Shown here: piece after piece, positions 33,805-44,100 of the stretch
How the letters are laid out: the number at the start of each line of letters is the position of its first letter
Position numbering within the stretch: position 1 is the first letter of the stretch
NCBI GenBank assembly: GCA_035527715.1
Contig: DATKZY010000281.1
Span: forward strand, 1 to 64,000
Direction: 5' to 3'
Length of the DNA stretch: 64,000 bases
Source: DSUN01 sp035527715
GTDB taxonomy: Bacteria; Planctomycetota; PUPC01; DSUN01
Position numbers and translations under genes: made by a program
Notes under the pieces: generated by a model
Database searches by the model: none
What the model was told of the DNA's origin: nothing
Seen by the model: the letters and a program-made list of their open reading frames with translations, nothing else

Positions 33805-36477
33805 ATGAACAGGCTTCTGCTGGCATATCTTCTCGCCGCTTCGTGGGGGGCAGCAATGGCTGCGACAATGCAGAGCCGCGCGCTCGTTCAGGCATCGGTG
33901 GCCGACCCCGTGCGCCTGGATGCCGAGCACTTCGAGTTGGTCGCCTGCCGCCGGAGCGGCGCGTGGTACGTGCGCGACAAGGCGACAGGCGAACTCTTCG
34001 CCGGTGGGCGGCCGATGGGCGAGCCGGCGTCCGTCGAGGCCAAAGGCCAGTCGCTCCGCATCCGGTTCAAGGAGCAGGCAGCCGTGCTCGTCTTCCATGC
34101 CCTGCCCTCAGGCCGCGACCTGGAGTTGAGCGTCGAGGGGCGTGGCCAACCCGTGCTGCGGGAGGGCCTGTGGCTCGCCGCCGACGAGCCGGGCTGCTTC
34201 GTCGTGCCGCAGGGGGAGGGTTGGCTCCTGCGCGCCGGCCAGAAGGCCAAGCATCGCTTCCTCTCGCACCAGGGCCGCTCGCACCTGACGATGCAGATGC
34301 TCGGCCTCGTGCGGGGCGAGGCCGCGCTGCTCCTCTCGTGGAGCGACGTGGGCGGCTGCGTGGACCTGGCGACGCTGGAGCCTGGCGACAAGCTGCCGCT
34401 GCGCACGGCGTTGGGCTTCTCGGGCACGCCCCAACTCCGTCTCCGCGTCTGTGGCAAGGGCGACTACTTCACTGTGGTCACCCACTACCGCGAGCTGGCC
34501 CGCGAGAAGGGCCTCCTCGTGCCCTTCGCCGAACGGGTGAAGAGCGACCCCGCCCTGGCGAAGATGGCGGGCGCCTTCGACATCAAGCTCTGGATGAAGA
34601 GCGGCTACAAGGCCAACTGCCGCTTCTCGAAGGACCCGACGAAGGACCAGTTCAAGGTCCACCGTACCTTCGACGATGCGCTCGACGAAGTGCGGCACCT
34701 CCACGACGACCTCGGCTTCCGCCGCGGGCTGGTCGTGCTCGCCGGCTGGATCAAGGGCGGCTACGACTTCTCGCATCCCGACATCTGGCCGCCCGACGAC
34801 GACCTCGGCGGCCCCGCCGGCCTCGGTCGCGTGGCGAAGTTCACGCAGGGCTGCGGCTTCCTCTTCGGCCTCCACGACAACTACGACATGATGTTCAAGG
34901 CCCAGCCCTCCGCGAATCCCGCCGAGGCCATCGGCGAGCACAACTCGTGGGCCGGCGGGCCGCAATACATCCTCCACCCCAAAGCCCAGGCGAAGTACGC
35001 CCGCCGCAACCTCGAACTGATCCGCACCGTCTGCCAGCCCGACGCCTATTTCACTGACCAGACGATGGCGGTGGGCCTCTACGCGACCGGCCGCCGCGAA
35101 CTGCCCCTCAGCCACGCCGAGTGTATCGAGGTCTACCGCGACCTGATCCGCGCGGTCAAGTCGCTGGCCGGCCTCTGGGGCTCCGAGGACGGCCAGGAGT
35201 GGGCCGTGCCCGTCGGCGACTACCACGAGGGCATCCTCTCGCGCGACTTCTACCCGCGCATCGGCGAGCCGATCCCGCTCTTCGACCTCGTCTACCACGA
35301 CGCCGCGGCCACCTTCTGGCACCAGGGGATGACGATCAGCCTGGCCGAGCGCCGCCACCAGTGGGGCCGCGACTGCGCCGCGCCCGAGCACTACCTCGAG
35401 CTGCTCTCGCTCGCGCGCACGCCGCTGTTCCGCCCGCCAGGGCGCCACTGGTGGAAGGAGCAGATGGCGTTGCCTGCCCAGCCGGGTGCGTCGCCGCGGC
35501 GCGTGCTGCCACTCGGCAGCGGGGCAGCGTTCGCCGCCACCAAGGTGTCCTGCGGCGGGGTCGAGCGGAGCGCCGTCTTCGCCCACCCGCCCTGGCAGGG
35601 CCTCCGGGGCGCTACGCGCGGCGAGTACCCGGTGCAGCTCCCCGATGCCGAGGGCCTCGCGCTCACCTTCGCCGTCGGCCTCAGGGACGGCATCGAGGTG
35701 ACCGATGGTGTCCGGTTCCGCGTCGAGGTGGACGGCAAGGCGGTCTTCGAGCGCCTCTGGGGCGTGGCCCAGTGGTCCGCGGCGCGGGTGGACCTCGCCC
35801 CGTTCCGTGGCAGGAAGGTGGCCATAGCGCTTGTCACGGACCCGCACGGCAACTCGAACTTCGATTGGGCCGCCTGGGGCGAGCCGCGGGTCGTCGTCGG
35901 CGACAAGACCCTCTACGACTTCGCCGAAAAGATCGGCGAGGCGAAGACAACTATGGTGGAACTGCCGGCGGGCAGAGATGTGGCCACCAACCTCTTCGCC
36001 CGCGCCGACAACGGTTGGGCCGAGGGGATGCACCCGCTCGACGCCGCGGTGAAGAACATCTACGAGTTCACCAGCCCGACCAGTGAGCTGGCCTTCTTCC
36101 TGCCCATCACGCGCTACGAGCGGCGAGCCGATGGCCTCGTGCTCTCGGTTTTCGGCGACGGCGCGGTCGAGGTGGCGGTGAACCTGGGCCGCGATGGGGT
36201 CGAGCACGCGGGGGCGGTCCTTCCGCCCAGGAGCGGCTTCATTGTTCGGGCGCCGACGTTTCTGGCATTCCACGCCTCGGCGTACCAGGGCACGGCCTAC
36301 GCTCCCACGGCGCTCTTCACCGTGCGAAGCCTCGACGGGCAGCCCATCGAGCGCTCCACCAAGCTCCGCGTGTTCCACGGCTTCGGCCCGTCGAAGCTCG
36401 TCCTGACCACGTCTCGCGTCGCTGAAGGAAAGCTGACCGTGGATGTGACGCGCGAGGCAATCATCGAGCCGAAGTAG
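33805..36477 (+). CDS. Secreted glycosidase-like protein with NPCBM-like region
   Basis: The 890-residue protein starts 6 bp after the previous stop with GAGGG as ribosome-binding site and has a signal peptide (residues 1-20). Residues ~20-230 are a beta-rich N-terminal domain. Residues ~250-560 look like a (beta/alpha)8 barrel, with YFTDQTMAVGLY and WGSEDGQEW as possible catalytic acidic positions. Residues ~590-720 (FAVGLRDGIEVTDGVRFRVEVDGK) resemble an NPCBM galactose-binding module. The barrel recalls GH101/DUF5696-type proteins, but I cannot assign a family with confidence. Confidence 0.65.
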   Translation: MNRLLLAYLLAASWGAAMAATMQSRALVQASVADPVRLDAEHFELVACRRSGAWYVRDKATGELFAGGRPMGEPASVEAKGQSLRIRFKEQAAVLVFHALPSGRDLELSVEGRGQPVLREGLWLAADEPGCFVVPQGEGWLLRAGQKAKHRFLSHQGRSHLTMQMLGLVRGEAALLLSWSDVGGCVDLATLEPGDKLPLRTALGFSGTPQLRLRVCGKGDYFTVVTHYRELAREKGLLVPFAERVKSDPALAKMAGAFDIKLWMKSGYKANCRFSKDPTKDQFKVHRTFDDALDEVRHLHDDLGFRRGLVVLAGWIKGGYDFSHPDIWPPDDDLGGPAGLGRVAKFTQGCGFLFGLHDNYDMMFKAQPSANPAEAIGEHNSWAGGPQYILHPKAQAKYARRNLELIRTVCQPDAYFTDQTMAVGLYATGRRELPLSHAECIEVYRDLIRAVKSLAGLWGSEDGQEWAVPVGDYHEGILSRDFYPRIGEPIPLFDLVYHDAAATFWHQGMTISLAERRHQWGRDCAAPEHYLELLSLARTPLFRPPGRHWWKEQMALPAQPGASPRRVLPLGSGAAFAATKVSCGGVERSAVFAHPPWQGLRGATRGEYPVQLPDAEGLALTFAVGLRDGIEVTDGVRFRVEVDGKAVFERLWGVAQWSAARVDLAPFRGRKVAIALVTDPHGNSNFDWAAWGEPRVVVGDKTLYDFAEKIGEAKTTMVELPAGRDVATNLFARADNGWAEGMHPLDAAVKNIYEFTSPTSELAFFLPITRYERRADGLVLSVFGDGAVEVAVNLGRDGVEHAGAVLPPRSGFIVRAPTFLAFHASAYQGTAYAPTALFTVRSLDGQPIERSTKLRVFHGFGPSKLVLTTSRVAEGKLTVDVTREAIIEPK

Positions 36478-36504
36478 TCGGCAGTCGGCAGGAGGTAATC
36501 GGCA

Positions 36505-38409
36505 GTGCGGAAAATCGTCCTCGTCCTCGTCGTCGTCCTCGCCCTCGACGGGGCTTCGCTGCTTTGTCGCCAGGCTCTGGGCGGCACGATCCGCGCGGTC
36601 GGCGTCCTCGGCAACAGCGGCGTGGCAGGGGAGGGGCTGCTGCGTGTCGGGGGCGAGCCGCTCGAGCATTGCGCCTCGGGCGCCGCGCTCGACGGCGACT
36701 GGACGCTCTGGCTCAGCGGTGGGGACAGCATCAACCGCGTCGGCCTCGACGGCCACCTCATCGAGTCGTTCCCCCTGGCCCCCGCCGCGGCGATGGTGGA
36801 CAGCCGCACGTTCGCCGTCCTGGACGGGACGTTGTACTTCCTCGCACGCGACGCAAAGGGGCAGGTGGCGCTGTGCCACGTTGCCATGAAGCGCAACGCG
36901 GCAGTGGGGCGCGTGCCCGGCAGCCTGCCCGAGCGGAAGCGGCAGCACGTGGGGTATTGCCTGTCCCCGCAGCCCCTCGGGAAGCGTCTCGTGCTTGCCC
37001 TGGAGCCGAAGGAGAGCGCGGAGGACGCCATCGGCGTGTCCCTGCTCGACCCCGCGACGGGCGAGTGCCGCCAGGCATTCGCGCTCAAAGGCTCCTCGCC
37101 CGCGGGCGTGGCCGTGGACGTCCAACGCGAGGTGATTTACATCGGCGGGAACTTCGGCCTCTTCGTCGGCGGAGAAACGCACTCCAGTGTGTGTGCCATC
37201 ACGGCTGTGCGGCCGAACGGGGAGAAGGTCTCCGACGCCTTCCCCGCCGCGTGCCCGAAGACGCCGGCCACGCCCACTCAGTTCCGCGGCGTCATCTCGC
37301 TGGCCGGCGGGGCGTTGTGGGACGCGGCCTGGTACGGCTTTCTCGCCCGGCTGGACATGGAGGGCCGCGGGGCGCCAGGCCGCATCGTCGAGTGGCACCA
37401 CGAGCTCGACTATCCGACCCAGGTCCTGGGGATCCTCGATGGCGAGGCGGGCACCCGCACGCTCGACCCGCTTGTCATCGCCACGCCGGTCCCCGATGCC
37501 TTCCATTTCGCCGTGTGGGATCGCACTGGCCAGACGCTCCGCTTCGTCCGCCGAATCGGCTGCCTGCCCACCATCGCCAGCCTTGGCCTCTCCGAGGACG
37601 GGTGGGTGACCGTGGGCACGGCGCGGAGCCAGCTCTGGTGGCGCTGGGAGGACCCGGCCGACGCCCCGGCCCGCAAGGCGGAGCTTCACATCGCCGTGAC
37701 GCCACTGGTCTTTCGCGGCGGGCAGGCCCTCGCCCTCGCCGCCCAGTACCGCCTGGCCAGCTACAGGGGGAGAACGCCGGTTCCCGCCCTCTTCCATCCT
37801 CGGGTGGGCGAGCGCAACGAGGCCCGCCGCGTGGAGGGGGCGCTGCCCTTCCAGCGGCCCGTCGGCCTCTGTGCCCGAGTCGAGCCAGGGAGGCCCAACG
37901 GCACGCTCTTCGCCACCGACGCCAAGACGCGACAGCTCTGGAGCACCGAGCTCTGGCTGTCGAGCCTGCACCCGAACAAGGACAAGTGGCAGGCGCTCCG
38001 CATCGAGGGGGAAGCGCCCAAAGCGCCCACGGACATCGCGGCCCTCGCCGATGGCACGCTGCTCGTGGCCGACGAAGGCCGCATCGTGGCCCTCGAACGC
38101 CGGGGCGACGCCTATCGTGTCGCCTGGCAGCTCGACCACTGGGGCGCCGGGCACGCCGAGCGTTTCGGCAAGAGCCTGCGCCTCGCCGTGGACGGCGCTT
38201 CGATGCTTGTGAGCGACACGGACCGCCACCGCGTGCTCTGGTTCGACTGGCCTCAGCGGCGGCTCGTTGGCCAGCTCGGAGCGACCGACGCCGCGGGGGG
38301 CGGGCCGGCGCGGCTCCGCGGCCCCACGCTCGTCGCTCTCCGGGGCACCCGAGCCGTGGTGGCCGACGCGGGCAACCAGCGAGTCGTGAAAGCTGAACTT
38401 AGCCCTTGA
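36505..38409 (+). CDS. Secreted beta-propeller protein (NHL-like)
   Basis: The 634-residue protein starts at GTG with a perfect AGGAGGT ribosome-binding site 8 nt upstream. That site lies within a short TCGGCAG repeat run (36478-36505). A signal peptide covers residues 1-27. The rest consists of beta-propeller blades (ALDGDWTLWLSGGDSINRVGLDG, GVAVDVQREVIYIGGNFG, DIAALADGTLLVADEGRIV, RAVVADAGNQRVVK). No enzyme motif is present. It is the last gene of the operon starting at 29920. Confidence 0.72.
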   Translation: MRKIVLVLVVVLALDGASLLCRQALGGTIRAVGVLGNSGVAGEGLLRVGGEPLEHCASGAALDGDWTLWLSGGDSINRVGLDGHLIESFPLAPAAAMVDSRTFAVLDGTLYFLARDAKGQVALCHVAMKRNAAVGRVPGSLPERKRQHVGYCLSPQPLGKRLVLALEPKESAEDAIGVSLLDPATGECRQAFALKGSSPAGVAVDVQREVIYIGGNFGLFVGGETHSSVCAITAVRPNGEKVSDAFPAACPKTPATPTQFRGVISLAGGALWDAAWYGFLARLDMEGRGAPGRIVEWHHELDYPTQVLGILDGEAGTRTLDPLVIATPVPDAFHFAVWDRTGQTLRFVRRIGCLPTIASLGLSEDGWVTVGTARSQLWWRWEDPADAPARKAELHIAVTPLVFRGGQALALAAQYRLASYRGRTPVPALFHPRVGERNEARRVEGALPFQRPVGLCARVEPGRPNGTLFATDAKTRQLWSTELWLSSLHPNKDKWQALRIEGEAPKAPTDIAALADGTLLVADEGRIVALERRGDAYRVAWQLDHWGAGHAERFGKSLRLAVDGASMLVSDTDRHRVLWFDWPQRRLVGQLGATDAAGGGPARLRGPTLVALRGTRAVVADAGNQRVVKAELSP

Positions 38410-38434
38410 AATCCCGCGGCCAGGATGGTAGTCT
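38406..38434 (+). promoter_or_regulatory. Promoter of the endonuclease/exonuclease/phosphatase gene
   Basis: TTGAAA (38406-38411), a 17-bp spacer and TAGTCT (38429-38434); the -35 overlaps the upstream stop codon. The leader contains a tiny frame, M-I-R-C-C-stop, at 38447-38464 behind AGGAG, which might act as a leader peptide. Confidence 0.45.
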
Positions 38435-38468
38435 ATAGGAGACGCTATGATAAGGTGTTGCTGACCGA

Positions 38469-39278
38469 ATGAGCCACCGAGCTGTTGCTCTCGTAGTCCC
38501 TGGCACTCCCGCTCTGCGGGTGATGAGCCTGAACGTCGCCCACGGGCGGAGGCTTTCCCCTCAACAGATCTTCGTCCGCTCCCACCGCTTCCGCGAGAAC
38601 CTCACCCAGGTCGCGGCCGTCCTCCGCCGCGAGGCCCCCCACGTGATCGCGCTCCAGGAGGCCGACGGCCCGTCGTTCTGGAGCGGCCAGTTCCACCACG
38701 TGGAGCATCTGGCCGAGCTGAGCGGCTACGAGCACCATTTCTGGGGCGAGCACCACGCGCGACGCCTCGGCAGGCGACGCGTCTCCATCGGCACGGCGCT
38801 TCTGTCGCAGGTCCCGCTTGCCAACCCGACTTCCTATGCCTTCCAGCGCCCGTTTCTCCGCGGTCGCAAAGGCTTCGTTGCTGCCACCCTGCCGTTGCTG
38901 GGGGCGCCGGCCGGCGTCGTGGACGTCGTGTCCGTCCACCTGGACTTCCTGCTCAAGTCGGTTCGCCGGAAGCAGATCCAGGAGATGGCAGGGGAGTTGG
39001 CCAGCCGCAGGAACCCGCTGGTGATCCTGGGAGATCTGAATTGCTGGTGGCGGCGGCGGAACGACGCGATCCACCTGCTGATTGACACGCTCGGCGTCCG
39101 GCCCTGCGAGCCGGAGTCCGAGGTCCTCGCTACTTTTCCCTCCCTCCGTCCGCGGCTCCGGCTCGACTGGATACTCGTCTCGCCTGGGCTGAACTTCGGC
39201 CGCTACGCGGTTGTGGCCGACCGTGTGTCCGACCACCTCGGCGTCGTCGCCGAGATCCACGCCGCGCCCGCCGCGTAG
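38469..39278 (+). CDS. Endonuclease/exonuclease/phosphatase-family protein
   Basis: The 269-residue protein has the EEP-fold signature: MSLNVAHG (Asn22), IALQEAD, SVHLD, GDLNCWW, LDWILVS and the catalytic SDHLGVVAEI near the C-terminus. No signal peptide is evident. The superfamily includes DNases, sphingomyelinases and inositol phosphatases, and nothing local narrows it. It converges with the ThuA gene, with stops only 6 bp apart. Confidence 0.85.
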   Translation: MSHRAVALVVPGTPALRVMSLNVAHGRRLSPQQIFVRSHRFRENLTQVAAVLRREAPHVIALQEADGPSFWSGQFHHVEHLAELSGYEHHFWGEHHARRLGRRRVSIGTALLSQVPLANPTSYAFQRPFLRGRKGFVAATLPLLGAPAGVVDVVSVHLDFLLKSVRRKQIQEMAGELASRRNPLVILGDLNCWWRRRNDAIHLLIDTLGVRPCEPESEVLATFPSLRPRLRLDWILVSPGLNFGRYAVVADRVSDHLGVVAEIHAAPAA

Positions 39279-39283
39279 GCCCG

Positions 39284-40219
39284 TCAGGGCGACGGCTTGT
39301 TCCACCGGTCAATCTGCTGCTGAACCTTGTCGGGCTTCCAGTCCTTGGGCTTGGGCGCGTGCTGATCCTCGGCAAGCTCCTCGGCGGTGGGCGTCCTCGA
39401 GGGCACGCCGTCGGGCGGCACCTCGGCGCCGGCGACCCACACGAAGGCGTTGAGCAGCACCTTGCGGAGCTGGTCGTGCCCCCAGTTCCAGTGGACGTGG
39501 CCGGCGGTGCAGCCGAAGCCACGGCCGCCGCCCGGCCGCTCGTAGGCCCAGCCCACGTGCTCGGGCAGGCCGAGGCGGGAGCGGACCGTCGGGTTGCCGC
39601 TGTGGGCGCCGTCGCCGCCCTTCTTCGTGCCGTCGGGTGGGATGGCCGTCAGGATGGGCGTGACGCCTTTCAACCCCTCCACGAACCGCATGTGGAAGTA
39701 CCACTCGTCGCTGATCTTGAACGGCTTCACGCCGTTGGCGATGGGGTGCTTCGGGAACTCCTTGAAGTCGGCCTCCCATGTGGGGTTCACCGACCAGTGT
39801 TGCTCGTAGTAGCCGCCGATGGCGTCGAGCAGGAGTTGTGCCGGCTTGCTGCCCTTCGGGAGGTCCAGGGTGTAGTGGATGCAGGCAAGGCCGACGCCTT
39901 TCTTGACCAGCTTGTCGAGCGTCGCGAGGTTCTGGTGGATGAGCGCTCCTCCGTCGCTGCCCAGCACGATGGCCGCCGCGTCGTCGAGGACCGACGCGTC
40001 CTTCGGCCAGCCCTGAAGCACCACCGCCTCCACGTTCGGCGCATTCTCGTTCAGCAGCTTGCCGAACAGCAGGAACCCCGCGTGGTAGGCGTGGTGGGCG
40101 AACCCGTGGCTGCCCGGCCCCGCGATGAATACGATCTTCTTCCTGTCCTCCGCGTTGGCCGGGAGTGCGACCAGGACGGCAAGCGCCAACGACACAGCCC
40201 AGATGGGAAGTCGAGCCAT
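39284..40219 (-). CDS. Secreted ThuA-domain protein
   Basis: The 311-residue protein has a signal peptide (residues 1-22, ending ANA). The ThuA/class I glutamine-amidotransferase-like fold begins KKIVFIAGPGSHGFAHHAY, with VLGSDGG, GVGLACIHYTLD and the FGCTAGHVHWNWGHD C-terminal region typical of the family. ThuA proteins are linked to catabolism of trehalose-like disaccharides and keto sugars; no catalytic Cys triad is clear. It is the last gene of the four-gene operon starting at 45771, 7 bp after the isomerase stop. Confidence 0.85.
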   Translation of the reverse strand: MARLPIWAVSLALAVLVALPANAEDRKKIVFIAGPGSHGFAHHAYHAGFLLFGKLLNENAPNVEAVVLQGWPKDASVLDDAAAIVLGSDGGALIHQNLATLDKLVKKGVGLACIHYTLDLPKGSKPAQLLLDAIGGYYEQHWSVNPTWEADFKEFPKHPIANGVKPFKISDEWYFHMRFVEGLKGVTPILTAIPPDGTKKGGDGAHSGNPTVRSRLGLPEHVGWAYERPGGGRGFGCTAGHVHWNWGHDQLRKVLLNAFVWVAGAEVPPDGVPSRTPTAEELAEDQHAPKPKDWKPDKVQQQIDRWNKPSP

Positions 40220-40226
40220 CGGGTAG

Positions 40227-41093
40227 CTACTCCTCAATAGGGATCCCGATTTCAGAAGTTTCGCGGAGCCACTTGAGCGACTTCTCGATCATCGGGCCGC
40301 CTGCGCCCTCGCACTCCATCGAGAGCACGCCGGCGTAGCCGGCCTCCTTGAGCAGGAGCAGGCATTTGCGAATGTTGTCGGCGTTCACCCCGTCGCCGAT
40401 GGCGCAGGCGCTCACCGCGATGCCCGTCATCCCGCCGCGGGCGACCTTGGCGAGCGATTCGCTCACGTCCTTCACGTGCACGTGGCTGACCTTCTTGAGG
40501 AACCGCTTGAGGAACGCCACGGGGTCCTGCCCGGCGATGTAGGTGTTCCCCGTGTCCATGTTCATCCGCAGCCAGGGGCTGTCCACGAAGGCCAGCATCT
40601 TCTCCATCATCTGCGGCTTGGTGGTGAAGTAGCCGTGGGGCTCGACGTTGACGATGATCTTGTGGGCCTCGGCCACCTCGACGATCTGCTCGTACTCGCG
40701 CTTCATCAGGTCGAGCGCCTCGGCGTCGCTCAGCCCCTCGGGCGCGTGCATCCCGTCGGTCGTATCCACGCACGGGGAGCCGGCCAGGTTGGCCCAGGCG
40801 ATGGACTTCATCACGTAGGGCACGCCGCGGAGCGGGCCGTCCTTGCCCGAGAGCGGGTAGGCCGCGTCCACCTGGGAGAACTTGACGCCGTACTTCTCCA
40901 TCTTGCGGCGCAGCAGCACGGGGTCCTCGTAGAGTGCCACGTGGGGCTGATAGCCGAGGCCGTGGATCCAGCTCACCCCGTCAATCAGCCCGCACTCGAT
41001 GTAGTGCACCTTGTTCTTCTGCGCCCACTGGAGGCATTTCTCGAAGCTCCAGTACGACGAGTTGAACGCATCCGTGTGAAAGCCGATCTTCAT
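40227..41093 (-). CDS. Sugar-phosphate isomerase/epimerase-like TIM barrel
   Basis: The 288-residue xylose-isomerase-like barrel starts at ATG 41091-41093 behind GGAAGGAG. Metal-site motifs are VNVEPHGYF (Glu), MNMDTGNTYIAGQDP (Asp), HVHVKDV (His) and LSMECEGAGG (Glu), so the enzyme is probably active. It has no signal peptide, so it acts in the cytoplasm. It follows the HEAT-ThuA gene by 20 bp and precedes a ThuA gene, in an operon headed by a Gfo/Idh/MocA oxidoreductase: a common sugar-catabolic set in Planctomycetota. Confidence 0.88.
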   Translation of the reverse strand: MKIGFHTDAFNSSYWSFEKCLQWAQKNKVHYIECGLIDGVSWIHGLGYQPHVALYEDPVLLRRKMEKYGVKFSQVDAAYPLSGKDGPLRGVPYVMKSIAWANLAGSPCVDTTDGMHAPEGLSDAEALDLMKREYEQIVEVAEAHKIIVNVEPHGYFTTKPQMMEKMLAFVDSPWLRMNMDTGNTYIAGQDPVAFLKRFLKKVSHVHVKDVSESLAKVARGGMTGIAVSACAIGDGVNADNIRKCLLLLKEAGYAGVLSMECEGAGGPMIEKSLKWLRETSEIGIPIEE

Positions 41094-41113
41094 GCTCTCT
41101 CTCCTTCCGAACA

Positions 41114-44100
41114 CTACTTGGTTGGGGGCACCGGCGGCAGGCCCGCGGCCCAGGCGGCGCCGCGGCGGTAGAGCTCGGCGACGCCAGGGAAGCTGAGCGC
41201 CTTGGGGTCGTGGCCCAACGCGCAATGGAACGAGCGGCCCTTGCCGACGTTCGCCACCAGGGCCATCGGGTAGTCCTTCTTGTCCACCTTCGACGTGGCA
41301 ACGGCGAGGACCTCAACCGGGCTGTCGCCGGCCAGGCAGGTGTACAGTTCGTCGTTGGTGTCGAACGTCGTCATCCCCTCGGTGATGGGGTGCTTGACGT
41401 CGGTGATGTTCACCTTGAATGGGCCACGCGGGTCGTGGGCGCGCATCTTGGGGTCCCACACGCGGCCCGCGACCTTCACGAAGTCGGGCCACTCGCGGAG
41501 CGCGCCGCAGCCGAAGTGGACGATGACCACTCCCTTGCCGCCCTCGACGAACTTGAGCAGGTTCTTGCCGCCCTCGACGCCCTTCTCCAGTGGCTTGGGG
41601 TTCTGAAAGTGGATGACGACGACATCGTAGTTGTTGATCTCGTCGGAGGCGAGGAAGTTGGGGTCCTCGACGATGCGGCAGGCGAGGCGCGGGTCCTTCT
41701 CGAGGAGGTCGGCGAGGGGGCGCATCGTGGCCTTCCAGTTGTGCGCGCTGTCCACGCCCGTGACGATGAGCACCTTCTTCGCGTCGGGATTGGCCTTCTG
41801 CGGCCCAGGGGCGCCGGCTTCGCCCTTGGGGCCTTCGGCCTCGCTCTCGAGGAGCCAGACCTCGCTGACGACGCAGTTGGGCTGGGCCTCGTTGCGGAAG
41901 GTGATGCGGACGCCGCCCGTGGTGGTGAGTTCCTGGGGAATGGGCACGACCTTCTCGGCCGGCTTCTCGCCCTTCTGGCCCGAGGGGAGCTTCGTCTTGT
42001 CCACGAGCTTCGTGTTCTTCTCGCCCTTGGCCGTCGCGGCCCAGACCGACTGGGCGCGGGTGTCGTGATCGCAGTCCCACCACGAGAAGCCGAGCTGGTA
42101 GGCCTTCTTGGGGTTGAGGCTGCTCGCCTCGAAGGTGACGACGTCGCCGGTGTAGAAGATGGTTCCGTAGCGGATGTCGGCCCCCGCCCAGCGGTATGCC
42201 TGGGCGTCGCCGACGCGGAGGGTGGGCTTGCCCTTCTCGCCGTCGGTGGCATCGGGGCCGCAGTTGAGGTAGGCGACGACCTGGAAGCCCTTGGGCGCGC
42301 GTTTCGCCACGTCGGCCTTCATGCCGTCGCTGCGCTTCTTGTCGTAGTCGGGCACGCTGCCGGCGCCGCCGGCCCGAGGCGGCTTGAGGGCCTGAGCGTG
42401 GAGGGCCTCGGCCTGCTTCACGACCGCCTCATCCTTGCACTTCTCGACCAGCATCGTCATTGCGGCGACGACCGCCTGCCGGTCGCTGCCGACGATGGCC
42501 TGGCCGATTCGGAGCGCGGCGGCCGCGGCCTCGGCTCGGACCTCTGCGTCGTCGAGGAACGAGGCCGCGACCTGGAGCGCGCCCGCGTCGGGCGCTTCGC
42601 CCAGTGCGCCGAGCAGCAGCTTCTTGGATTCGGTGGTCGTAGCGATCGGGCGGATCTGTTCGAGCATCTTCAGGCGGGCCGCCTCGTCCTTTTCCTCGCT
42701 GGCGAGGTGGAGATAGCCACGAAGCGCAAGGACGCGGTGGACGGGGCTCTCGGAGTCCCTCGCCAGCTTGAGTAAGTCGCCGGCCGGTGCCGCATCGGGC
42801 CAACTCGCCAGCGAGCGAAGGGCTGCGTCGCGGACCGCGGCATCGGCATCTGAGAGGCAGGCGCGGACGGCCTGGAGCGCGTCGGCGCCGCCGGTGGCCC
42901 CGAGCACGCGCAGAAGTGACGCTTTGGCTTGGGCTGAGGCCGTCTTGAGCGCGGCAATGAGGGGCGCGGCGCGGTCGGCGGGGTTCGCGAGTCGAGCCCC
43001 GACGGCGAGGACGGCCTTCTCGGGGGCCTGCGTGTCGCCCTGCGCCGCGGCCAGGAGCCCGATGAGCTTCGGATAGCACTCTGGCGCGCCAACGACGGCC
43101 AACGCGTCGAATGCGGCCCTCCGAATCGCGTCGTCGGGGTCCGCTGCGGACTTCAGGAGCATCGGCGTGGCGCTGGCAATGCGTCGCGCGGCGATGGCGC
43201 GGAGCAGTTCCACGCGAATCGCGGCCTCGCCCTCGGCGGCTGCCGCGAGGAGGCGGTCGTCGGCATCCTTTGAAGAGAGCGCGGCGAGAGCCGCCCGCGC
43301 GGCCTGTTGCACCAGCCCCCTCTCGGTCGCTGCCAGTGCCCCGAGCCGGTGGATGAGAGCCGAGTCGCCCAGGTTGCCCATCGCGCGCACTGCGGCCGCC
43401 CGGACCGCGTCGTCCTTGGCCTCCATCCGCTTTGCTACGCCGGGGGCAGCGGAGCGGTCGCCTCGCTCGGCCAGCACGTCGAGCAGGAGCGCCTGGCCGC
43501 TCGCGTCGAGCTTCTCGAGGCGCTGGACGAGTGCCGCCGTGACCTTCTCGCCGGGGAGTTGCTTCGTCAATTGCACGGCGGATGCCTGGATGAGCGGGTC
43601 CTCGGAGCCGAGAGCGTCGAGGACGAGGGGCGTGGCCTTCTCCTTGCTCACCTTGGTCAGGCCCGCGAGGCCCGCGAGGCGCCAGGCGACGGGGCGGCTC
43701 GACGCCCAGACCTGCTCGTAGAGCTTCTCGGCGTTCGCCGCGTCGCCGCCGGCGGCAAGGAGCTGGGCGCAGCGGAGCTGGGCGTCGTGGAGCGCGCCCA
43801 TCTGCCTGGCGGGCAGTTCCGCCTTCGCAAGGGCCGTGGCCGCCTCGGCGTTGCCGATCTTGCCCAGGGCTTCGGCCGCGGCGGCTGCCAGAAGCGGGTC
43901 CGAGTTGGTGAGCAGCTTGGCGATGGCCACGACTGACTTCGCGTCGCGGCGAATGCCAAGGGAGTTGACGGCGCCCACGAGCGGCATACCCTGGAACTTC
44001 GCGAGACAGGTCCGCAGCGCGGCGAGCGACGCCTCGCCCCGGATTCCCTGGAGCGTGAAGCGGGCGATCTCGGCGGTCTTCTCGTCGTCGAGCGTCTTCA

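Noticed and set aside
34108..38229. A 1373-codon open frame on the minus strand opposite the 33.8-38.4 kb genes
   Set aside because: High-GC codon bias leaves the complementary frame stop-free. The predicted protein has no domain pattern and is rich in Ala/Arg/Val/Gly, while the plus-strand genes have signal peptides, ribosome-binding sites and recognisable folds.
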